From Berberis thunbergii (lineage: Eukaryota; Streptophyta; Magnoliopsida; Ranunculales; Berberidaceae), in contig QNQO01002100.1 of assembly GCA_003290165.1 (NCBI GenBank), positions 92,098-156,097 on the forward strand: a DNA stretch of 64,000 bases, written 5' to 3'. Positions 55,971 through 64,000 of this stretch are shown in pieces. Positions within the stretch are counted from its first letter, which is position 1; every line of letters starts with the position of its first letter. A program made the translations under genes and the position numbers. The notes beneath the pieces were generated by a model. It saw only the letters and a list, made by a program, of their open reading frames with translations, did not search any database and had not been told where the DNA came from.

Positions 55971-56714
55971 AATAATAAGGCAACAAGTAAAACCATGCAA
56001 TCTAACATGAATAATAAATTGAAAATAAAAGACAAGTACAACACATATAGCATTTTGCAAACATCCATGAACATACACATGTGCATTCACTCCATCAAGA
56101 ATTCACAAAGCATTACCCTAATCAACATTGTGTCATAGTGTCACAGTGAACATTGTGACTAATCCATGAAAGCACCAACCAATGTCAACAATATTACACC
56201 AACAAAGTTTTAGTTTTATAGTGAACATTGTTACTGATCCATGGAAGCACCAACAAGTATCAACCCTAAACCACCCAAAAACTTTCACTTTCAGAGTGAA
56301 CATTGTGAAGCATCAAAATGGAAACCCTAAAATAGGAAATAACACTTACAATATATCATTAAAAAAAAGGAAGAGGTTTCACGTCCACATCGTACCAATA
56401 TATGCTCGAAGTTGCGCTCCCACCATCAATGCTATTGCTAGTCTGCCACTGCGACTTTAATACAATCTTCTTCCCCTTTTTCATTTTGGTTCACAACAAA
56501 GAACACAAAATGGAAATAGGATAACGAACTAGTGAGACTGAATGGAGGGTGTTTTCCCTTCACTCTCCATCTCTACAAGGGTACGATTTTTCAGATGTAA
56601 TCCTTGGTCGTCAACGTGCGTGGTTCAGGTAATAGATTGTTGGGATCAACATGCTATCACATCGTGCATAAGATGCACGTGAGAGGTATTTTCGTCATCT
56701 AAAATGGGCAGAAT
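55971..56714 (-). other. MULE 5' region, non-coding
   Basis: GTGAACATTGTGACT-type units recur with divergence near 56147, 56221 and 56297 (period about 75 bp). No transposase motif is clear here, so this is probably 5' UTR or promoter of the MULE, which reads leftwards. Confidence 0.5.
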
Positions 56715-56825
56715 GATGGCACGTGAGGCACGTTGAGTGCTAGTCTTGGGGGAGAAAATATCAATTTATTCTTGAGGTAACCCTGAATTAACTATTTATT
56801 ATAATGGGGAAAGTGCAAATCACCG
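56715..56825 (-). repeat. MULE right terminal inverted repeat
   Basis: Contains GGTAACCCTGAATTAACTAT then TTATTATAATGGGGAAAGTG, the complement of the left end at 38913-39015. The outer edge is approximate. Confidence 0.8.
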
Positions 56826-57339
56826 TAAAAAATTTGGTTGTTTTTTCCCCTATGCAAAAGCAGGATACTATTTCGAGAGTTCGCCTTGGGCATTGGCATT
56901 ATCAAGGCCAGGTTGCTCCAGTGGCTATTTCTATCGCACTTGTATGCTATGTACCCGAGTTTTCTTCCTAGTAATTGTATTTTATCTACATCCATGAGAC
57001 CATATGATCAATAAGTCTTATTTTCAACAATTTTGTTTAACTTTTCCACTTAATCTTCTTCTGGGAAAGACCTATTGGATTTTTGCATCACTTGATCTCA
57101 TATCGTTGAACAACATTTTTTAGCTGGAGGTTTGTAGGCTATGTGATCCTACATAACATAGTCATTAGCGCATTTCATTGGGTTTTCCTTTATCTCAGGC
57201 CATCTCGTCTCTTAGACAATACTCATGCGCACACTAAGCGAAACCTTGTGGCTTGTATCGATGGTGTGCTTGAGTTTCCATCAATCCCAGGCCTCGGCAC
57301 AAAACTCTTAAAACTGGATCCCAAGAGGTGCATACCTTC
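56826..57339. other. Unassigned spacer between MULE and element D
   Basis: No recognised homology. An open stretch at 57143-57370 on + has no known motif and overlaps the LTR edge. Confidence 0.4.
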
Positions 57340-58015
57340 TTATGCAGTCGAAATTTTGCTCCCTGTTTGACATTGATCATGACCTGCTGACCTACACAAG
57401 GAACGCAAGTGAGCCACGGACCACCATTGTGGTGGCCGATGGCACTCTGATGCTAAAGGTAGACAGAGATCTGAGGAAGACATAATGCTATAAACATGGA
57501 ATTTATAGCGTACCTTAGTTTACCAACCTCATGTATTATTTATAATGCTGGACTCATGGTTCGACTAGGCCATAGATGGTTTAGTTGAGGGAAGAAAATC
57601 TTCGTGAAGATCCTTTTCTAATTAGGAACTGTGCTGTGAAAGGAAGTTTTCAGTTAGACCTAGATATGCGAGAGATAATTCTCAATCAGAGTGTTGTCCA
57701 TAGATAGAAGTTTCCATGTGTGATGTATACTCTGGTATATGCTTCCTAGTTGGAAGAAAAGTGTTGCCGCCTTGCCTGTCCAATGCTGATCCCCGAGATA
57801 CTTGCCTTAATGGGGCTTACGAGTATTGGGGATAGTTGTGAGTTGCGTGAGCTTAGCAGGCTGTAATGATTTGGGTCCGTCTGATGGACTGCAATGTGCG
57901 GGCTTGAAACCGCTTGTGCTGAATCAGTGTTGGACTTATGCTTGGGCTTGTTATTTCTTGAGATCATCATGACATGTGTACGGTGTAAAAGAGAGACCAT
58001 TTTGGTGTATCATCA
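57340..58015 (-). repeat. Element D 3' LTR
   Basis: Begins near TTATGCAGTCG and ends GTGTATCATCA on +. It has TATTATTTATAATGC near 57534 and a perfect CCACCATTGTGGTGG hairpin at 57421-57435. Confidence 0.88.
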
Positions 58016-58280
58016 GCCACTGCCCCCGAGTTAGTGGGCCATCGCATCAGTTCACTAGGCCACTTCTTGAAAAGATGCACCGCTCATGATGATTGAGTCT
58101 GAACTGTTACTTGAGCAACGCGCTTCATTAATTAAGTGTGCGTCTATTCAGTAGAAAAGAAGCAGGAAACTAATCCCTATTTAGATTTCCCTTTCTGCAG
58201 AGATTGACTCTTCCATTTCTTTTCTTTTATAGACTCTGCTCCGTTCGTCTTTTGATTGAAAGTTTGTTCACATTTTTATC

Positions 58281-60780
58281 ATGGCTCTCCAAAATAACTT
58301 GATGATGAACTTCTAGCCAAGGGCCTCCAGTTCTTTGAAGATAGGTCAGTTTCTGAATCGGGCCTTGCTGATATCCGAAAGACATTCGGGGGTCCCTAAG
58401 GACATGCCCTTCTATATTCTAAGTGATGATCAAACACTGATGTTTCCTCTGGAAGGGTTCGTCTATTTGCACTGCGAGATACTTCAAACTGTAGTCTGTT
58501 TTCCTGTTCTTGACAAGATCTAGGGCTTCCTGGATTTTCTTGGAATCTCTTCTGCCTAGTTGGTACCTAATGGGTATAGAATTATTCTTCTCATATAGAT
58601 CACCGCGAAGGATGCTGGTGTCCACATGACTCCAATAGTGATTCAGTTGCTCACTTCCCCTCGATTGAATAATTACAACCGTTGCAAGATGACATTGCCG
58701 GCTTGCTTTTAGAAGTTGCCGATGACTTCAAGTATTGGCAAAAATACTACTTCTTTGCTTCGTCAGATTCAAAGTACTTTGAATTTAAGGGTCGTGCACT
58801 TGAGCGTGAGTTTACGCCACTTCATAAGTATTGTTTCACCCTTTGATTTTGTTGCGTTGATTATATGTTTATCATCGCATGCATTTCTTTGTAGGGAGGT
58901 TCCTCACTACTCTTTTTTTTCTGGAAAAACAAGTCACTATGAAGGCATTTCGCGACATGCCATGGATGAGGGTTGAGGACTTTATTTGTCCTACTAACTT
59001 CAGTCATAGTGGACTGTGAACCAACTAGAATGTGGCCCCCACTCTTTACCAAGCGCTGAAGGTTAAGTGTGAAGGTGGAGCCCCTTCCAAGAGGAGGAAG
59101 GCTTCAAAAGTTAAATCTTCCTTGCCCAACACAGAGGGCCTTTTTGAGACGCTTGCCTCCTTTAAAAGTTCAAAGAGGTCTCGCGTTGGGGCCAAGCCGA
59201 CCCCCAAATGGTATGCCCCACTGAGGGAGAAGCGAGAACTTGACCAGCCCGCCAGGGCGGTGGTCAAAGTATCTGGCTAGGAGAAAAACCACCTGCTATT
59301 AGCAGAAGTTGATGATGCGTCGAAGCTGAGTACCAAGCAGGCTGAAGCTTTGAGTGAAAAGTTGACGTTGGCTGTCATGGCGATTTTCGTTGGTGCTGAC
59401 CGATCCATAACTGTTTTACTGAAAGGTTCTGATGAGGATTCGCCTGAGGTCCAAGAGTTCAATCGTTCTGTCGGTGGATCGTTCGACAATGGTCGTGGTA
59501 GAGTGGGTCATCCCTTTTGTAGTCTGCATTGTTCCCCATCTTGCTCCAAGTCGCATATCAAGGTAATGGAGGGTCCGTTGGACAATTTACTTCCATGGCT
59601 TTTTCCCGAATGGGCTCGCAATAAAGGTCAGCTGCTAGTGACAAAGGGAAGGTCATGGATGAGGGCCTAGGTGCGGTGGCGACTACAAAGGGCGGTGCTG
59701 GCATGATTCCACATCAGGGAGAGAGCCATTCAGATGCGTGGATGAGTTTGTTTGCTCCGGACGTAGTGAAGATGATAAACTGAACCTGGAACCAGGAGGT
59801 TTACGTCGACTATGCATCGAGGAAACATATAAGCAGACATTACAACTGGCTAATGAACCACACTTTGAAACTTGATGAGGATACGCTGGAAGAACATATG
59901 GATAAGGTTTCGAAACACCTTATACTGAGGATTTCCCAATTGAGCCAAGTGGCCGTCATTGGGATGGAAGTTGAGGCGGCTCATGAGAGGGTGAACACCA
60001 TAAAGTGTGTCTTCTCAACCATGCAGAAGTTGTATTCTGATGCACTTTTCAACATTGAGTTTCTGAGAAAGTAGATTGAGGTAAGGAGGCTAAAACAATC
60101 AGCCATTGATACCAAGACTCAGAGGGTTCGTCTGGAAGCCTTTGAGTCTGATTTAGCAGAGGTGGTGTCCGCGAGGTATAAATTCAGGCAAAAGTTGGAC
60201 CTGGTCCACCATGATCTGGAAGTTGCGCAGGAAGTAGCGGCTAAGATGCGCTCTGAGTTGCAGTCTTTGCTAAGGAAAACACCATGAAGGAGTCTGAATG
60301 GGTTGCCTGGAGACAATAATTAGAGGCCCGATGTAGAATCAATGCTCAGGAAGCGAGGACAACTGGGGACCACTTTTCTTGGAGTAACATGAGCTTAGCG
60401 CAATTAAGAGTAGCCTGGCTATGGAGCAGTCTCAGGTTAATGTGCTGACAAGCAAGCTAGAGTTGTGGCAACGTGAACTTGATGAAACAAAGACGTACAA
60501 GGAAAATCTTTTCAAGGTGCAAGACAAGTGTTAATTCCGTTGGGTTGTGCATGGAAGGTTAGAACTGCTATCGCTAATGAAGGAAGATCATCTGGAATGA
60601 GACCATGCTTATTATTAGAAGATGTCTTATGTAGACTTCGGAGTGGTCTCTGCGTCATCAGAAGAAGAGGACGATCAGGATCATGGCACTCAGATTGAGG
60701 TGCGTATGGACACAACTTCTTCTCATTCCTTTGCCAAACTAAGTTCTCCCGTATTTGTACCTCCTCCTGACGAGGAGTAG
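58281..60780 (+). pseudogene. Element D antisense ORF (aORF), longest copy
   Basis: Met 58281 (MALQNN) then, after a frameshift, LDDELLAKGLQFFEDRSVSE, SGLADIRKTFG, FYILSDDQTLMFPLEGFVYL and VVCFPVLDKI (58290-58520). YWQKYYFFASSDSKYFEFKG and REFTPLHKYCF lie at 58730-58840. The middle (59040-59290) is basic and Ser-rich. The C-terminal part (59850-60530) is Leu- and charge-rich (VSKHLILRISQLSQVAVIGM, DLAEVVSARYKFRQKLDL), probably a coiled coil, ending in an acidic tail before the TAG at 60778-60780. Introns are plausible near 58800-58890 and 59500-59570. It resembles PF04195-type proteins antisense in Tat-clade elements. Function unknown. Confidence 0.78.
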
Positions 60781-61329
60781 ATTTTTTACATTTGCACTTT
60801 TTTTATTTCAACTATTAATGAAAATAGGTTTATTTTTAGTATGTTTTGTACCTGCATTATGTTCGGTCTCCTTGTTGTGCGCTTTAATTTTTCCTTGTCG
60901 TTTTACTTTAAAACAAGTCTGGCTGGGTTAGCAGGAAGCCAAGTTGTCTGTTTGTTGTTGAGAGTTTGATTGTTTATGTCGTGAATGATTCTGACCAGCT
61001 TCTCTGTGAGGTCTCAGAGTTTCTATCGCTCAGTTACATTCAATAGTGGTCATTTTGCATATGGTTTGGCAGTGGGTTATGCTACCAAGGTCATGGCTCA
61101 TCCTTAAGGTAAGTCGTTGAAAAATTAAGTTGTGTATCTGACCGTCGGTTGTGGTTGCTTGCATGAGTGAACTGTTGCAGTCAAGCAAATGCGTTGTATT
61201 TGAGCTAGAGCATTTGTCACGAGTCAAGTTTCGTAAGCTCAGGCGGACATCCCTTGTCTCATTTGCCCGCGTGTCAGCGGGTCAATTTATGAGTTGGCTC
61301 GAGTGGCCATTACTGATAATAGAATATGA
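60781..61329. other. Element D spacer after the aORF
   Basis: Contains an aORF 3' UTR-like stretch (TTAATGAAAATAGGTTTATT near 60815) and otherwise no coding signal. Confidence 0.5.
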
Positions 61330-61595
61330 GCCTATGTGAGCGTAAAGTCACTACTTGAGATGTAATTTACTTCGACGACCGTTGTCTTAGAAAGAGCAAT
61401 GGTTGCGTGGCGAGCCATTGACATCAGTCAGGTCTGACTGATCTCCCACCTTTTGAACCATCTATACCCACACGGAGCGGATTACATGTTTGGGGTGTAA
61501 GAATTTTGCGATCACAGTTTATTGGAGAGCAATGATCCCATGGCGAGTCGTCGACATCAGTCAGAGCTAACTAGACTCTCACCGTCCAAGTCATC
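61330..61595. repeat. Tandem repeat remnant of element D (about 1.5 units)
   Basis: GAGAGCAATGATCCCATGGC, GAGTCGTCGACATCAGTCAG and CTAACTAGACTCTCACC match the arrays in B and C. A more diverged copy precedes it (AGAGCAATGGTTGCGTGGCG). It ends directly at the LTR at 61596. Confidence 0.82.
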
Positions 61596-62285
61596 TAATG
61601 CAGTTGTTTTATGTTTCATGCTTTGACCTTGACTTGCAAACCTGCTAATCTGCACAAGGAATGCACGCGAGCCACGGACCACCATTGTGGTGGCTGATGA
61701 CACTTTATTGCTAAAGTCAGACAGGGATATAAGGAAGGTGTAATGATGTAAACAATGAATTAGTAGCGTACCTTAGTTGACCAACCTCATGTCTTATTTA
61801 TAGTGCTAGAGTCCTGGTTCGACCATGGCCATCGATGGTGTAGTTTAGGGAAGGAGATCTTTGTGGAGATCCTTCTCTAACTAGGAGTCGTGTTGTGGAG
61901 GGAAGTTTCCCTATTAGCCTTGTGCTCCTAGATACGCGAGAGATAGTTCCCGTTATGAGAGTAGTCTATAGGTAGAAGTCTCCATATGTGATACATACTT
62001 TGGATTCCACTTCCTAGTTGGAAGCAAAAAGTTGTTGTACCTGCCCGTTCGAAGCTGATCCTCGAGTTACTTGCCTTAATAGAGCTTACGAGTATTGAGG
62101 ATAGTTGTGAGACAGGTTGAGCTTAGCAAGCTATAGAATCTAAGTCTATTTTGCAGATTGCAATGGGTAGGGCTTAAAACCTCTTGGGCCAGATTAGTGT
62201 TGAGCTGATGGTAGGGCATGTTATTCCTCCAGATCATCATGACACGTGTATGGCACATAGTTGGGACCGTTTTGGTGTATCGTCA
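61596..62285 (-). repeat. LTR shared between elements D and E
   Basis: Reads TAATGCAGTTGTTTTATG to GTGTATCGTCA on +. The left side touches D tandem repeats and the right side touches the polypurine tract and aORF of E. It is therefore the 3' LTR of E and, by position, the 5' LTR of D. TATA (CTTATTTATAGTGC) is near 61793 and the CCACCATTGTGGTGG hairpin at 61679-61693. Confidence 0.9.
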
Positions 62286-63766
62286 ACTACTCCCCCCGAG
62301 TTAGTGGCCATCACATCGGTTTGCTAAGTCACTTCTTGAAAAGATATGCCCCTCATGATGATTGTGTTTTGAGTTGCTTGAGCCGCGTGCTTCATTAATG
62401 AATGTGTGTTGGTTCAGTGGAGAAGAGGCGGAACTCAATCCCTATTTAGGTAATGTTTTTATGTAGAGATGACTGTTCTATTTTCTTCACTCTTAGAGAT
62501 TTCTCCATGTTCATCTTCTGATTGAAAAGATTATTCATATTCTTTATGGCTCACTAAACCATCTTGATGACACGACTTTGGCTAAGGGCCTTGAGTTTTT
62601 CGAGGATAGATTGCTTTCTGAATCGGGCCTTGCTAAATCCGAAAGAACTTTGGGATCCTTAAGGACCTACCATTAGATGCTCTAAAGGATGATTAGACGT
62701 CAATGTTTCTAATGACATGGTTTTATCTGTTTGCATCGCAGAATGCTCCAAACTGGAGTCCACTTTCATGTTCTTGATGTGATCTGGGACTTCTTCGATT
62801 TTCTTGGGATTTCTCCTACCCAATTGGTACCTAATGGATACAAAATCTTCTTCCCATTTTGATTAGAGTGAAGGAAGTTGGCATCCGCGTGACTCCGTGG
62901 GTGATCCAGTTGTCAACTTCTCATAGCTGAACTATCAAGCCTGCTTATAAGATGACGTCTTCGTCTTACTTTGTGAACTTGCCTGATGACTTAAGTTTTG
63001 ACAAAGTGTTGTTTTTTGTCTCCGGCGGATTCAAAGTACTTCCAATTCAGGGGTGTCCGCTCGAACGAGAGTTCAACCCACTTCGTAAGTGTAGTTTATC
63101 TTCCGATTCGTTGCACTGATTATATGCTAATCATTTCTCTTGTTTTCCTCGCAGGACGGTTTCCCACTACTCTTTTTACCCCCAAAGAGTGAAACACTAT
63201 GAAGAAATTCACGACTTGCCAACGAAGAATGGTGAGGAGGTCATATGTGTTACCAACTTATTATTCGCAGTTGGCTTTGGACAATATGGCATGAGGTCCC
63301 CCACTTTTTACCGATCGTCGTTGAAGTTAAGTCTAAAGGTGGGGTCCCTTCTAGAAAAAAATGAAAGCCACCAGAGATAATAAGCACCTACTGTGTCTGA
63401 CACAGAGGGGGCTTCTGAGACACTTGCCTCCTTTGTAAGTTCAAAGATATTCTGTGTTAAGACTGGGTCATCTTCGAAATGATCCACTTCAATAAGTGAT
63501 GAGTGTGAGCCTGATTAGCCTACCAGGGTGGAGGCCAAAGTGTCCTGCTGAGAGAGGAACCACCTGCGATCAGTAGGGGCTGAAGATGCAACGAATCTTA
63601 GTGTTGTCCAGGTAGAAGCTCTAAGCAGAACTGATGTTGGCTGCCATGGTGGCTTCTACTGGTGTTGATCCATTCGGGACCATTCTGTTAGAGAGTCCTG
63701 ATGAAGATTTGCCCTGAGCTTCTGGAATCCAATTGTTCTACTGGGGCTGTCTGATAGAGGCCGTGT
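62286..63766 (-). mobile_element. Element E: Tat/Ogre-like element, PPT and aORF end only
   Basis: AACTACTCCCCCCGAGTTAG (polypurine tract on the complement) is followed by aORF sequence parallel to element D. A hAT-like element interrupts it at about 63767 and the window ends soon after, so the rest of E cannot be seen. Confidence 0.8.
62547..63766 (+). pseudogene. Element E antisense ORF (aORF), 5' part
   Basis: Starts ATGGCTCAC at 62547, parallel to the aORF start in D. In changing frames it gives LDDTTLAKGLEFFEDRLLSE, SGLAKSERTLG (62560-62650), then SKYFQFRGV (63032-63058), then DTEGASETLASFVSSK-like sequence near 63400. The interruption at 63767 falls inside GRGR, equivalent to the D copy near 59497. 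Heavily decayed. Confidence 0.7.
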
Positions 63767-64000
63767 TAGGGGTGGGCAAACGGGTCGACGATCCGCAGAT
63801 TCAACTCGAACCGGACCGTTTCCTCTAAACGGTCCGGATTTAAATTATAAGTTTTTAGATACGGTCCGGATCCGTTATAAAACGGTTCGGTCCCGGTTCC
63901 TAATTTTAAAAACGAAACGGTCCGGGTTGACCCGTCCGGACCGTTTCAAATCCCATTTGCTATAAAACCCTAAGAATAAACCAAACCTAAACCTAAACCT
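63767..64000. mobile_element. hAT-like non-autonomous element, left end, cut by window
   Basis: TAGGGGTGGGCAAACGGG at 63767 resembles the ends at 36433 and 38371. Subterminal ACGGTCCGG/CCGGACCGT motifs recur in both orientations. The last 20 bases are CCTAAACCT-type repeats running off the edge. The right end is outside the window. Confidence 0.65.

Larger units (their letters stand above)
38913..56825 (-). mobile_element. Mutator-like element (MULE) with long terminal inverted repeats, interrupted twice
   Basis: The left end (about 38913-39015) and the complement of the right end (about 56715-56825) align over about 100 bp: CACTTTCCCC.TATAATAAAT, TAATTCA.GGTTACC and CCCCCAAGACTAGCA are shared. 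Between them, on minus, lie MULE transposase fragments. A Copia element (41038-46175) and element C (47691-55970) account for 13.4 kb, leaving about 4.5 kb, a normal autonomous MULE size. The usual 9-11 bp target duplication is not evident. Confidence 0.8.
57340..61595 (-). mobile_element. Element D: Tat/Ogre-like derivative lacking PBS, gag and pol
   Basis: From left: LTR (57340-58015), polypurine tract, aORF (+, 58281-60780), about 550 bp of spacer, then a remnant of the family tandem repeat (61330-61595) that joins directly to the terminus of the next LTR at 61596. In sense order it is LTR, tandem repeat, aORF, PPT, LTR, with everything between LTR and tandem repeat deleted. Confidence 0.82.

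Noticed and set aside
57143..57370. Host gene exon left of element D
   Set aside because: No recognised motif, and the frame runs into the LTR; not enough to support a gene.

Overview
This window looks like transposon-dense nuclear DNA of a flowering plant, probably a eudicot. It is AT-rich and holds long-decayed copies of most major plant transposon orders: LINE, Copia, three Gypsy types, CACTA, MULE, hAT and MITEs. I found no intact host gene, tRNA, rRNA or CRISPR array. All coding matches are pseudogenes with stops and frameshifts. Calls come from translated motifs and from comparing segments within the window by eye. Boundaries marked approximate are good to tens of bases.

Layout: 1-4560 is an L1-like LINE on the + strand (endonuclease, RT, zinc finger, RNase H). 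4716-18807 is a large CACTA (En/Spm) element with TNP2 transposase and a Transposase_24-type second gene. A block of about 3.7 kb splits that second gene and holds an F-box pseudogene, a Copia RT scrap and the end of a second CACTA on the minus strand. 18919-24178 is a decayed Gypsy element (A), itself hit by a solo LTR (19913-20604, perfect AACAC target duplication) and a putative MITE (21040-21470).

25408-34337 is element B, 47691-55970 element C, 57340-61595 element D and 61596 onward element E. All belong to one Tat/Ogre-like Gypsy family. Family order, best seen in C, is LTR, primer-binding site, gag, protease, RT, RNase H, integrase, about 180-bp tandem repeats, an antisense ORF (aORF), polypurine tract, LTR. 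In B the gag-linker-to-tandem-repeat block is inverted relative to the LTRs and aORF, and a Tat-type fragment (29967-31987) sits inside it. D has lost everything between its LTR and the tandem repeats and shares its right LTR with E.

36433-37610 and 38371-38689 are non-autonomous hAT elements; the first may carry captured exon sequence. 38913-56825 is a minus-strand MULE with roughly 100-bp terminal inverted repeats. Its transposase is split by a 5.1-kb Copia element (41038-46175, with a MITE in its 3' LTR) and by element C. Another hAT-like end starts at 63767 and runs off the window in AAACCT repeats. No genes here appear to work together as a host pathway. The interest lies in the nesting order and in the rearranged Tat/Ogre-like family.
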